Below are positions 8,585-16,925 of a stretch of 21,977 nt of DNA, piece by piece. Below the pieces are notes generated by a model. That model saw only the letters and a program-made list of their open reading frames with translations, did not search any database and was not told the origin of the DNA. How positions within the stretch are numbered: the stretch's first letter is position 1; the number at the start of each line of letters is the position of its first letter. Source of the stretch: Clostridia bacterium (GTDB lineage Bacteria; Bacillota; Clostridia; Christensenellales; Borkfalkiaceae); NCBI GenBank assembly GCA_900767495.1, contig CAAFZH010000114.1, positions 1 to 21,977 of the forward strand. Reading direction: 5' to 3'. The position numbers and the translations under genes are program-made.

Positions 8585-10483
8585 TTATTCCCCTTTCGAG
8601 GCGAACGCGCCCACGTATTTATTGGTAGCGGCATTGCCGAGCAGGTCGTAGCGCGCCATTTTTTCAAGCGCGATTCCGTCTGAGTAGCAAGCGTCTACCG
8701 GCGAAACGAACGTTTTAAGCGCGTCGAACCCGTTTGCGGAAACCGCGCCCGACAACTTCGCGTCGTAAACCTTAACGCCCGAAAGTTTAAAGTCGTAACC
8801 GCTCGTTTTGTCGTTTAAATACTCGAACAAACTATCGTCGAAACCAGAGAATACGTTGTTTTTTATAACCGCCTCGGGACAATACGCCATATCGAAGGTT
8901 ATCTTTCGCTTGTTTCGCAAATAGAAAATATTGTTTATAAACTGCCAGTTTTCGCCGTGAATTTTGGCGTCGCCCCAGACGTTGCTCCTTACTATTCCTT
9001 CCGAGGAAGAATTGCCCGCCACCACCATAGTGTTGTTTTCTATATACAGGTTTTGCACTCCGCCCTGAATATGGAATACGGTCTTGCCGTTGTCGGCGAA
9101 AACGTTATTTCTTATATAAACCTCGCCCCAATATCCGTAGCGGTATTCTCTTATGGGCAAGCCGTCCGCGTCGAGTTCGGGTTTGCCGTTCTCTTTCAGA
9201 ACGGCTATTTTCGTCCATATATTGCAAAGCAGTATGCCGCCGCCCTCGTTGTGATGCGAATAATTATACTGAAAGAGTATATCGGCGTTGCCTATGTCTA
9301 TATCGAACCCCTCGCCGTCGCCGCCGCCGTAGAGGTGAGTATACCCTGCCTCGTTAAACTGCATAACCAGACCTATGCAGGAATGACACCATATTGCGGC
9401 TACGTAACAACCGCTGCGCATCAGATACCCCGCGTGAAGGGAAAGGTTACCCTGTATAAACGCGCCCTTTACCGCTATAAGGCAAACCGCTCCGCTGCCC
9501 ATATAATACATTTTATTGTTTAAAACGTTTACGTTCTTACTCGGATACCAACCGTTGTCGTCGGAAACGTATTTATTGTTTCCCCAATCTATACCCGGTC
9601 TTTTCGCCCAGTAAGAAGTCATAAAAATCGCGTTGGCGGAAACCCTTTCGATAAGATTATTTTCTATCCACAAATTTTCATACCAACTCGCGCCGGTTAC
9701 GGTACTCGTTCCCGTGTCGATGAAAATTCCGCCCGTATCGTTGCCGTATCTCGAACTCGGACAAACCGCCGTCCTGTCTATAAGATCGTCGTTTACGTCC
9801 GCGTCGCCGGGTAACTTGCCCTGCCCGCGCTGAGATACGGGCAATCCGCTTTCAAAATCGAAGTTTACGTCGTGAATATAATTGTTTGCTATAACCACGT
9901 TTTTAAGCGCGCCCGCGTTGGCAGTTGTAAGATAAATTCCGCGCAAACCTTTTATCGAGGTCAGTTCGAGTCCGCTCACGCGAACGTTTCCGCGTTGAAT
10001 TTTAACGCAATCGGGTTCGCCCTCTATCGTTGCGTACTTTACGGTATCGCTGACGCCGTAAGTCGAAATTATAAGCGGATATTCCTCGCTCGCGGCAAAG
10101 CCGTTTACGGCAAGAGTGCCTTTATAAGACGAACCCGCTTTAATCAATATTTTCGTGGGTTTTCCCTCCGTAACCGAACTTATCGCATAGTTTATAGCGT
10201 CGAGCGAGCGTTTTGCAGTCGCCTCGGTCTTGCCGTCGAAAGAATCGTCGCCGCTTACCGAGTCGAAATACATTATTTCGTAGCCGTCGGTCTTTTCCGC
10301 CGCGTAAGTCGGAGCGACGGGGATTTCCTCGAAAGTAGTTTCAACTACTTCGGGCGAGGAACTGTCGCCCGTGGACGACGAGCCGCTATCTGATGAGCCG
10401 TCCGAGTTATTCGAGCCGCCGCAACACGCAAAGCAAATTACGCATATTACCGACAGCGCGAAAGCCGTGAGTTTTTTTATCAT
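8585..10483 (-). CDS. right-handed parallel beta-helix lipoprotein (pectate-lyase-like fold)
   Basis: 632 residues from the ATG at 10483. An earlier in-frame start at 10546 is possible, but the 10483 start has AAGGAGG 7 bases upstream and immediately gives a signal peptide (MIKKLTAFALSVICVICFAC). The lipid-modified residue is probably Cys20 or Cys21, followed by a Ser/Gly/Asp linker to about residue 45. VSGDDSFDGKTEATAKRSLDAI (75-96) and the many N-N-I/V turns (VVIANNYIHDV, LWIENNLIERV, VYIRNNVFAD, LYIENNTMV) mark a parallel beta-helix, the fold of polysaccharide lyases and some GH families. GFDIDIGNADILFQYNYSHH at 392-411 is typical of the active-face region. The gene overlaps the upstream membrane-protein gene by ATGA. 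It probably cleaves or binds a polysaccharide outside the membrane; whether it is a lyase or hydrolase is not visible. Confidence 0.88.
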   Translation of the reverse strand: MIKKLTAFALSVICVICFACCGGSNNSDGSSDSGSSSTGDSSSPEVVETTFEEIPVAPTYAAEKTDGYEIMYFDSVSGDDSFDGKTEATAKRSLDAINYAISSVTEGKPTKILIKAGSSYKGTLAVNGFAASEEYPLIISTYGVSDTVKYATIEGEPDCVKIQRGNVRVSGLELTSIKGLRGIYLTTANAGALKNVVIANNYIHDVNFDFESGLPVSQRGQGKLPGDADVNDDLIDRTAVCPSSRYGNDTGGIFIDTGTSTVTGASWYENLWIENNLIERVSANAIFMTSYWAKRPGIDWGNNKYVSDDNGWYPSKNVNVLNNKMYYMGSGAVCLIAVKGAFIQGNLSLHAGYLMRSGCYVAAIWCHSCIGLVMQFNEAGYTHLYGGGDGEGFDIDIGNADILFQYNYSHHNEGGGILLCNIWTKIAVLKENGKPELDADGLPIREYRYGYWGEVYIRNNVFADNGKTVFHIQGGVQNLYIENNTMVVAGNSSSEGIVRSNVWGDAKIHGENWQFINNIFYLRNKRKITFDMAYCPEAVIKNNVFSGFDDSLFEYLNDKTSGYDFKLSGVKVYDAKLSGAVSANGFDALKTFVSPVDACYSDGIALEKMARYDLLGNAATNKYVGAFASKGE

Positions 10484-10950
10484 ACCGTTTCCTCCTTGAT
10501 TTTTCTGCCGAACAAATACGGCAACGGCAATATAAGCGCGCAACAAAGCCAGTCGCCTTTAAAGTCCTTTTTATGGACGAAAAGCGTTCTTATAGCCGAT
10601 TTTACTATTATTAGGTAGAATGCGAACGCGCAAAGGATCTCGGGTATAGCCATTATCTGCTTTATATACCCTATTTTTTCGGGAAAAGCCGCAAAATTTT
10701 TACTTCCCCAAAGGGTAATCATACTCGCGACAAACGCGATAGCAGCAAGCAAAATCACCGCGTTACCGCATTTTTTAACGGGTATACCTATCACCTTGAA
10801 TTCGCCCGCTATATCTTTTTCGCGAAAGAACGCGTAAAAAGGAATAAGATAGCGGAAGTCGCATTTACCGTTTTCGCTCGCGGTGAGTAAGGCTACCGAT
10901 ACCCCGTAAAACTCGACCGCGACGAAAAAACATATCCAACCGATTAACAT
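10480..10950 (-). CDS. small four-helix membrane protein of unknown function
   Basis: 156 residues with probable membrane segments at about 3-23, 63-81, 100-118 and a shorter one at 133-147. A polar segment with CDFRYLIPFYAFFREKDIAGE lies between the first two. I do not recognise the family. The ATG is preceded by GGAGCG and starts 9 bp after the solute-binding protein gene; its TGA overlaps the ATG of the beta-helix gene by 4 bp, so it is embedded in the operon and translationally coupled on its 3' side. Its place between a binding protein and a surface enzyme suggests an accessory role in transport or envelope assembly. That is inference from position only. Confidence 0.8.
   Translation of the reverse strand: MLIGWICFFVAVEFYGVSVALLTASENGKCDFRYLIPFYAFFREKDIAGEFKVIGIPVKKCGNAVILLAAIAFVASMITLWGSKNFAAFPEKIGYIKQIMAIPEILCAFAFYLIIVKSAIRTLFVHKKDFKGDWLCCALILPLPYLFGRKIKEETV
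10491..10497 (-). promoter_or_regulatory. ribosome binding site that fixes the beta-helix gene start
   Basis: Perfect AAGGAGG seven bases before the ATG at 10483. It lies inside the end of the upstream membrane-protein gene and shows that 10483, not the in-frame ATG at 10546, is the start. Confidence 0.85.
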
Positions 10951-10959
10951 TTTACGCTC

Positions 10960-12588
10960 CTATCCGCGCATATTTTTTATTTGATTATAAGCCTTGGTAA
11001 GCATTTCGGAATAAGCCGTGCCGCCGCTGCTGAAATAAGTGGATATGAACGAATCGAACACGCTTTTCGTCGGTTCGGTGTCGCCTATCCAGGCTTTTAG
11101 CACGAGGTCGCCGTAAACTACCGCTTTTGCGGAAACGTAGTTGTTACGCACCGAGCCGCCCACTACCGGCCAGAGATAAGTTTCCGTGCCGTTTTCAAAG
11201 TAGTTTTCGGGGTTTTTGGCAGCCTCTATCCAACCGAGTTCCTGCTCGGAATACCCCTTGAAGGTAAGGTCGGATACGTTCTGATTTTCCACGAAGGCGA
11301 GTATGCCCGAGTACGGCGGACGAACGAGGTAATTATCCTTGCCCTCGGGATAGGAATAAGTACCATCGCCGTTATTCACCCAGTGTTTGCCCTCTACGCC
11401 GTATTTGCAGAGGTTGTAGTTTTCCACGCTCGAATAAGACCAGTTTATGAATTTTACTATATCTATCGCGCGGCTCGAATTTTCCATTACGCACGCGGCG
11501 AACATTGCCGAAGAAGTGCGCATAAAGCCTTTTTTAGCACTCTCTTTGGTTTCGGGCAGAGGTCCTAAAACCGTAAATTCTGCTTCCGCGTTAGCCGCCT
11601 TGCAACTTCTCGCAACCTTAATAAGGTGTTGCACCGTGGGGTCAAGTACGAACACGCCCGTAGACCCGCTTATAAAGTTAGCCTCGCCCGCCTCGAGCAA
11701 TATGTTGTTGGAACTTTTAGCCACCAGTCCGCGTTTTACCCAGTCGTATTCGAGGGCAAGCACCTTTTGATATTCATCCGTGGTAAAACCCGGCACTACG
11801 AGTTGTTTTTCCTCGTCGTACTTATAATCGAAATAACCCGCGTTACTGTACGCGCCGAGCGTAAGGACTTTTTCCAGATCCCACGGCGCGCCCGTGATTA
11901 CGTGGTTAAGCCCGTACTTTTCTTTCATTTTAAGGCACATCGCGGTAAAAGTCTGCAAGTTATCCACGAGTTCGTACTCGTCGCCCGCTTCCGCCGCGTT
12001 ATCCGTATAACCGCAGGCTTTCATCCAGTCTTTTCGCACTAAAATTCCGCAGTTGTAGGGATTTACCACCGAGGGTATGCCCACTATTTCGTTCTCCCTC
12101 GTGGTGAGCGTCTGAATAGGCTCGCCCTTGGTCTTTTCTACGATATTTTTTCCGTACTCATCCAAAATATCCGTCAGATCGTAATACTTACTGCCCGAGC
12201 CGCTGCCCATTACGTACTGCACCGCGCAACCGTCGCCGCCCGCCTTGGAAACTATAAGGTCGAGTTGCGCGCCGCCGCTTAACGCCGCGTCCGCTTTACT
12301 CGTCATATCCGTGGACCAGAACGAGATTTTAAAGTTGAGCGATATGCCGGTATCTTCGTAATACTTCTGTTCGATATAGTCTATCACGTCGCTCTCTTCC
12401 GAACCTTCCGTCCAGGCGTACTCGCTCGGACCGCCCGCGTAAATTACTATATCCTTGCCCTTGGGGCGGACGGGGTCGCCGCTGCCGCTACCCGAGGAGG
12501 AGTCGGAAGGCGATTTGCACGCGAAAAGCGTTGTCGCCGTTATTACCGACAAAATTGTGCATAAAAGTTTTCGTAATTTGTTTTTCAT
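10960..12588 (-). CDS. ABC transporter extracellular solute-binding lipoprotein (LplA type)
   Basis: 542 residues, normal for the large LplA-like binding proteins. The signal peptide ends in LFAC with lipid-modified Cys24, followed by a Ser/Gly/Asp linker. The mature start (IVIYAGGPSEYAWTEG) and IVGIPSVVNPYNCGILVRKDWMKA near residues 166-190 are the strands expected of a carbohydrate-type family 1 binding protein. It should capture an oligosaccharide outside the membrane and deliver it to the two permeases encoded just upstream. GATGAGG precedes the ATG, and the gap from the LplC-like gene is 34 bp. No ATPase gene is present; CUT1 systems of this type usually share an MsiK-like ATPase encoded elsewhere. 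Confidence 0.92.
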   Translation of the reverse strand: MKNKLRKLLCTILSVITATTLFACKSPSDSSSGSGSGDPVRPKGKDIVIYAGGPSEYAWTEGSEESDVIDYIEQKYYEDTGISLNFKISFWSTDMTSKADAALSGGAQLDLIVSKAGGDGCAVQYVMGSGSGSKYYDLTDILDEYGKNIVEKTKGEPIQTLTTRENEIVGIPSVVNPYNCGILVRKDWMKACGYTDNAAEAGDEYELVDNLQTFTAMCLKMKEKYGLNHVITGAPWDLEKVLTLGAYSNAGYFDYKYDEEKQLVVPGFTTDEYQKVLALEYDWVKRGLVAKSSNNILLEAGEANFISGSTGVFVLDPTVQHLIKVARSCKAANAEAEFTVLGPLPETKESAKKGFMRTSSAMFAACVMENSSRAIDIVKFINWSYSSVENYNLCKYGVEGKHWVNNGDGTYSYPEGKDNYLVRPPYSGILAFVENQNVSDLTFKGYSEQELGWIEAAKNPENYFENGTETYLWPVVGGSVRNNYVSAKAVVYGDLVLKAWIGDTEPTKSVFDSFISTYFSSGGTAYSEMLTKAYNQIKNMRG

Positions 12589-12622
12589 CTTTTACCTCAT
12601 CCTTTTTATATTAGCCTATATA

Positions 12623-13483
12623 TCAGCCTTTAACCGAGCCTGCCGTCATACCTCTCGCAAGGTACTTTTGCAATATTGGCGACAACACCACCAACGGCAT
12701 CGCGGCGATGACCGTGGCGGCGTTTTTCGCCGATATTACGGGCGCGTCTACGAGCGACTGCCCCGTTAAAGATTTCATATCCGTTAAAATTTTTCTTAAT
12801 ACGAACTGCACCGTCCAGAGGTTTTTGCTCTCCGAGCCGAGATACATAAGTTCGGGCAACCAACCGTTCCACCTGCCCACAAACGATATAAGCCCCGTAG
12901 TGAACATCATAGGCACGGCAAGCGGCGCATACACGCTTATAAGCGTGCGGAATTCGTTTGCGCCGTCTATTTCCGCAGCCTCCCCCAAAGCGTCTGGCAC
13001 GCTGTAAAAATAGTTGCGCATAAGCAACATGTTGTATACGTTTGCCACCGACGGCAATATGAGCGACCATATAGTATCGTACAATCCCGTTTTATAAATG
13101 ACGAGAAAGGTGGGGATAAGTCCGCCGCCGAAAAACATAGGTATCATTACGTACACGTTGAATAGTCCCCGCCCCACGAGTTTCTTTTTGGAAAGCACGT
13201 AAGCCGCGCTCGTACACACCGCCACCGACAAAAGCGCGGTGGAAAACGATACGATTACGGAGTTGATTATAGACCGTAAAAACACGTTGCTCATCAAAAA
13301 CAGGTATCTGTAGCCTTCCACGCTGAACGATCGGAACACGAGCGATACGCCCTTTAACCTTAAAGCCGAATTGTCGCTGAAAGACGCCGTAATCATCATC
13401 CAGAACGGCAGTACGAATATTAAGGATAAAATTATCATTATAAGCGCGTTTATCGCGTCGAATAATCTTATTTTCTTTCTCAT
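12623..13483 (-). CDS. carbohydrate ABC transporter permease, LplC/YtcP type
   Basis: 286 residues with about six membrane helices. The family signature FGGGLIPTFLVIYKTGLYDTIW lies near 118-139. The EAA loop that docks the ATPase reads EAAEIDGANEFR at 168-179, with the conserved Gly174. The C-terminus (LQKYLARGMTAGSVKG) matches the usual QKYFVKG--IG--KG ending of this family. The ATG overlaps the stop of the LplB-like gene as ATGA, with GAGGGG upstream, so the two permeases are coupled. It forms the translocation channel with the upstream permease. Confidence 0.94.
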   Translation of the reverse strand: MRKKIRLFDAINALIMIILSLIFVLPFWMMITASFSDNSALRLKGVSLVFRSFSVEGYRYLFLMSNVFLRSIINSVIVSFSTALLSVAVCTSAAYVLSKKKLVGRGLFNVYVMIPMFFGGGLIPTFLVIYKTGLYDTIWSLILPSVANVYNMLLMRNYFYSVPDALGEAAEIDGANEFRTLISVYAPLAVPMMFTTGLISFVGRWNGWLPELMYLGSESKNLWTVQFVLRKILTDMKSLTGQSLVDAPVISAKNAATVIAAMPLVVLSPILQKYLARGMTAGSVKG

Positions 13484-15384
13484 AATATCCCCTCGTGTTC
13501 GGTTTTTTTGGCGATTTTGTTCATAACGAGTACGAGTATAAGCCCTACCACGCTCTGGAATAAACCTATCGCGGTTGACAGCGAATACGAACCTCCGCCC
13601 GTTATCGTGCCTATTATGCCCGTACCTATTACCTGCAAATTACTCAGCGCGTCGTTGTTGCCGTTGGTCAGCGCCATAATCTGTTCGGCGTTGTCGCCGA
13701 GCAAAGACGATACATCTAGTAAAAGTTGCAACGTTATTACGTTGGAAATCCCCGGCAGGGTAACCGTTATCGCCTGTCGGAATTTTCCTCCGCCGTCTAT
13801 CAAACACGCGTCGTAAAGTTCGTCGTCGATAGTGCCCATTGCCGAAATATATATGAGCGTTCCCCAACCCATACCCTTCCAAAGAGTGGTTATCGACAAG
13901 ATAGACCACCAAGGCTTTTCGTCGGTATACCAGGATACAGGCGTGCCGCCGCAGGCGGTTATGAGTTTGTTTAAAACGCCGTCGTCCATAAACATATTGC
14001 TCGTAAGCGAGCCTACCGCAACCCAGGATATGAAGAACGGTATATACGATATGGTTTGGAAAAATCCGCGCGCCTTTTTGCTCTTCACCTCGTTTAAAAG
14101 CAAGGCGAAAATAAGTATCATCGGAAAGTTAGTTACTATACGCAATATCGAAATATATATCGTGTTTCTTATGGCCAAGTAGTAATTGGTGGTAGGTTCG
14201 ATGAAAATTTGCTTGAAATTCTTTAAGCCTATCCACTCGCTGCCGTTGACGCCCTCGGTAACCGCGTAATCTTTAAACGCGATTATAAGTCCGCCGAGCG
14301 GCAGATAGTTGAATACGAACAGCAACGCAATCGCGGGCAATATCAGAAAGTACAGCAGTTTTTGCTTTCTCATCAATTTGAATTTATCGCTGCCCAACGC
14401 ACTTTTAACGCCGACTATAAACGCGCAACTTTTTTTGCCGCCCGCCTCGTCAGTCGTTTTCTTCGCCGCCTCGGCGGCTATCTTTTCGCCGCGTTTAATA
14501 AGGTAAAACACTAGCGACAAAATCGCAAATAATGCGAATAACGAACAAATAACTATTACGCTTAAAGTCGCGGGACTCATATACGGCGTGTACACGATAT
14601 AGCCGAATATAAAGTTCATATCCGTCTTTATAAACTCGCCGTTTTCGTCGGTCTGACTGTCAATCACGGCTTGACCTCTTACGGGGAACGCCTCTATCGC
14701 GTTTTCGGCGGTGAGTTTTACGCTCTCGCCCGCGCAACCTATATACTCTATTTTACCGTAGACCGAAAATTTAAGGCTCTTTACGTTTTGCAAGCCTACT
14801 ATCCTGAACAGAAAAACCTTGCTTTTATCGTGTTTTTCGGCGAAAAAGTAATCGTCCGCGTCCTCGTCGAGAGTGTTTTTCTCTTCGCCTTTCGCATTCG
14901 TTACGGCAAATTTTTGCGAGCCTTTTTTGGTCTTGTCTACCGAAACCGAAACTTGTTTGCCGTCTAAACTCGAAATCCAGGTGTTTTTCCAGTTGCCGTC
15001 GCGCAGGTTTTTAAGTAATGCGAGATTTGCGCTTTCGGGTCTGGTAAACGCGGAAAAGTCCTGCAAATAAAAATCGCCCGGACCTTTTACCTTGTCTATC
15101 CTTCTGAAAGAAACTTTCACCTTATAGCCGCCGTCGCACTTTTCTATTCCTTCCAACTTCCAGTAATCGTCATCGCCGGAAATTTCGTTATATTCGCTTA
15201 TGGCGCGATTAGCGTAGGTTTTAAACTCGTTTTCCGTAAGTTCGCTCACGATTTCTATTTCGCACGAGCCTTTGCCGTTATACTTTAAGTCGGTTTTCTT
15301 CGTAAAGCAGTTAAAGCACAGCAATACGACCAAAACCGTCGCAAACAGACACGGAATAATTACTTTCAACGCCTTTTTTATCAT
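13480..15384 (-). CDS. LplB-type sugar ABC permease with an extra N-terminal extracytoplasmic domain
   Basis: 634 residues from the ATG at 15384, chosen because AGAGGG lies 6 bases upstream and the ATG overlaps the previous gene's TGA; the open frame continues 17 codons further up to 15435 without a better signal. Residues about 345-634 are an ordinary CUT1 permease (LPAIALLFVFNYLPL, then the EAA loop YDACLIDGGGKFRQAITVTLPG near 524-545). The usual length of this family is about 300-330. The extra half has a membrane helix at about 7-26, a soluble domain of some 240 residues (30-270) that should face outside, a second helix at about 273-296, and a Lys/Ala-rich cytoplasmic linker (297-340). 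The added domain is not one I recognise; a substrate-docking role like the MalF periplasmic loop is possible. Confidence 0.9.
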   Translation of the reverse strand: MIKKALKVIIPCLFATVLVVLLCFNCFTKKTDLKYNGKGSCEIEIVSELTENEFKTYANRAISEYNEISGDDDYWKLEGIEKCDGGYKVKVSFRRIDKVKGPGDFYLQDFSAFTRPESANLALLKNLRDGNWKNTWISSLDGKQVSVSVDKTKKGSQKFAVTNAKGEEKNTLDEDADDYFFAEKHDKSKVFLFRIVGLQNVKSLKFSVYGKIEYIGCAGESVKLTAENAIEAFPVRGQAVIDSQTDENGEFIKTDMNFIFGYIVYTPYMSPATLSVIVICSLFALFAILSLVFYLIKRGEKIAAEAAKKTTDEAGGKKSCAFIVGVKSALGSDKFKLMRKQKLLYFLILPAIALLFVFNYLPLGGLIIAFKDYAVTEGVNGSEWIGLKNFKQIFIEPTTNYYLAIRNTIYISILRIVTNFPMILIFALLLNEVKSKKARGFFQTISYIPFFISWVAVGSLTSNMFMDDGVLNKLITACGGTPVSWYTDEKPWWSILSITTLWKGMGWGTLIYISAMGTIDDELYDACLIDGGGKFRQAITVTLPGISNVITLQLLLDVSSLLGDNAEQIMALTNGNNDALSNLQVIGTGIIGTITGGGSYSLSTAIGLFQSVVGLILVLVMNKIAKKTEHEGIL

Positions 15385-16541
15385 CGTTTTCCCTCTTTTT
15401 TTGACAAAATAACCGACTGTCCCGGCGCGAGCCATTCCTTAAATCTCTCGCCGCCGATATACGCGTCTATTTGTTCAACGTCTCTTTGCGAATTGTTCAC
15501 TATCATATAAAATTCGCCGTGCGCGTCCTCAAACCCGGAAATTATAAGCGGATTGCCGTAAAGCGTCTTTATTTTAAAGTCCTTTATACAACCGTTTTTA
15601 TACTTTTTCGTGCCGCCGTAAGCCTTTTTATAATGATAAGTTTGTATAAGTTTTGCATTGAACAACTTTTGCGCCGTATTATGAGCAAAAATCGTGTTTT
15701 GCCGCTTTAAGTATTCGTAAGTACGCGTTTTTTCGTTCATAAAGTTCACGGGCGGATTTCGGTATGAGGAATCGACCTGTCTTTCGTATATGAAAAACCA
15801 CAAAATACCTTTCGCTCCGTGCGCCGCCACAGTCGAAATCTGCCAGCGAATATCGTCCTCGGTGGGTTCGCGGTAATTCCAGTGCCCAACGCACAAAAGA
15901 GTGGTAATAAACGGCACGCCGCTTTCGTCCGAGGCTTTTTTAAAGCAGTTGAGATTCTCGAAATAGTTATTAAGCCCCTTCTCGGCGTTATGCACGTTGC
16001 ATTGCGTGTAGCAGTCGTAAGACAAATATTGCAAACCCGTTAATTTGACCGTGTTCACGAGTAGGGAATAATAGTCTTTTTTAGGTACGCCCAACCCCTC
16101 TTTGTGCTGCCTGTCGCTTTCCACTATGGGCAAAAAGTTGATATACGCGCGGGCGTGCTTATTTACTATTTTTACCGCCTTTTGCATATCTTCCCACTCG
16201 TAGCAATGCGGCTCGTCCCCTACGGACAACGCGTAAAATGCGGGGTGCTTGCCAAACGCCTCCGCTATCTCACAAACGGCTTTTTCATAAGCCTCCTCGC
16301 CGTTGGCGGTCAAAGCCGTCCATAGCGTTTTATTGCTGCATACCACCGCTTTTATATTGCGCTTTTCACACTCGTTTAAAACCTGTAAAATATAATCTTT
16401 ATCTTCGGCGGTTTCGTAGTTGCTCGTCATAGCAAAGTTTAATCCCAACTCCTGCCACTCCTTAACGCTTTCTTCCGCGTTTAACTCACCGCACTTCGTG
16501 TAATTCCAAAAACCTATTATATAGTCGTTAAATATCGCCAA
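15381..16541 (-). CDS. putative TIM-barrel glycoside hydrolase-like enzyme, cytoplasmic
   Basis: 386 residues with no signal peptide. The pattern YALSVGDEP with Glu110 looks like the acid/base strand of clan GH-A-like barrels (GH42/GH5 style). GILWFFIYER with Glu253 is a reasonable nucleophile candidate, and a small C-terminal beta domain (about 315-386) follows. I cannot assign a GH family. The start is TTG: the in-frame codons between an upstream TGA and this TTG contain no ATG or GTG, and AAGGAA lies 14 bases before it (16556-16561), a long spacing. It is the first gene after the promoter, its TGA overlapping the permease ATG. It probably degrades the imported oligosaccharide, but an inactive homologue is not excluded. 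Confidence 0.82.
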   Translation of the reverse strand: MAIFNDYIIGFWNYTKCGELNAEESVKEWQELGLNFAMTSNYETAEDKDYILQVLNECEKRNIKAVVCSNKTLWTALTANGEEAYEKAVCEIAEAFGKHPAFYALSVGDEPHCYEWEDMQKAVKIVNKHARAYINFLPIVESDRQHKEGLGVPKKDYYSLLVNTVKLTGLQYLSYDCYTQCNVHNAEKGLNNYFENLNCFKKASDESGVPFITTLLCVGHWNYREPTEDDIRWQISTVAAHGAKGILWFFIYERQVDSSYRNPPVNFMNEKTRTYEYLKRQNTIFAHNTAQKLFNAKLIQTYHYKKAYGGTKKYKNGCIKDFKIKTLYGNPLIISGFEDAHGEFYMIVNNSQRDVEQIDAYIGGERFKEWLAPGQSVILSKKEGKR

Positions 16542-16579
16542 GATCGTAAAACCGTTTCCTTCGTTTGTCGTTCGCTTTC

Positions 16580-16608
16580 ATTATACAATAACGGCGGCAT
16601 TTTGTAAA
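16580..16608 (-). promoter_or_regulatory. near-consensus sigma-A promoter of the eight-gene operon
   Basis: On the minus strand, TTTACA (16608-16603, five of six matches) and TATAAT (16585-16580, six of six) are separated by exactly 17 bp. Transcription should begin near 16573, giving a leader of about 30 bases to the TTG start at 16541. No comparable promoter was seen between the following genes, whose gaps are at most 34 bp, so the transcript plausibly extends to 2857. Confidence 0.85.
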
Positions 16609-16644
16609 TGTAGCATACGACTAAAAATATGTAAAATACGACTA
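16608..16644 (-). promoter_or_regulatory. tandem direct-repeat operator, AraC-activator geometry
   Basis: On the minus strand TAGTCGTATTTTACAT (16644-16629) and TAGTCGTATGCTACAT (16623-16608) match at 14 of 16 positions. The period is 21 bp (two helical turns), and the proximal copy ends on the first base of the -35 box. AraC-family activators are known to bind two direct half-sites of this size and spacing next to or overlapping -35. An AraC gene lies at 1499-2443 in the same gene set, but binding by that protein is inferred. Confidence 0.75.
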
Positions 16645-16647
16645 TCG

Positions 16648-16681
16648 TAAAATTAAAATTCGGGGCGGCTCACGCCGCCCC
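16648..16681 (-). terminator. possible intrinsic terminator hairpin
   Basis: GGGGCGGC / GCCGCCCC (16662-16681) is a perfect 8-bp stem with a 4-base loop. On the minus strand it is followed by GAATTTTAATTTTA, which is T-rich but interrupted. It would end transcripts coming from the transposase remnant side and insulate the operon promoter. It could also be a copy of an interspersed GC-rich hairpin. Confidence 0.45.
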
Positions 16682-16925
16682 TACCGTCTTTTAACCGCCA
16701 AAACGCGCTTATTTTTGCATTTTCAACTCGTTTTTTTGTCCGAATCCATCGTTTTTTACCGTTTTCGCCCGCCGCAATACTTATACCGAAACGACTGTCT
16801 TTTTTTCGTTTAAATTTGTCAACGACGACTCTCCGTCCCCGACAAAATCAAACGATATTATCAGACTCATATCAAAACCTCAAACTTTATTGTTATTAGA
16901 TTTGTTACGAAATAACTAATTCAGA
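16682..16925. other. non-coding stretch, nothing recognised
   Basis: A+T-rich DNA with several short T runs on the plus strand and no ORF, RNA gene or repeat that I can support. It may be decayed sequence flanking the transposase remnant. Confidence 0.5.

Noticed and set aside
10484..10546. Longer start for the beta-helix protein (21 extra residues)
   Set aside because: The extension has no ribosome site and would bury the signal peptide; the ATG at 10483 has a perfect AAGGAGG.
15385..15435. Longer start for the LplB-like permease (17 extra residues)
   Set aside because: The extension lies within the upstream enzyme gene without a ribosome site; the ATG at 15384 has AGAGGG at 6 bases and a normal N-terminal helix.
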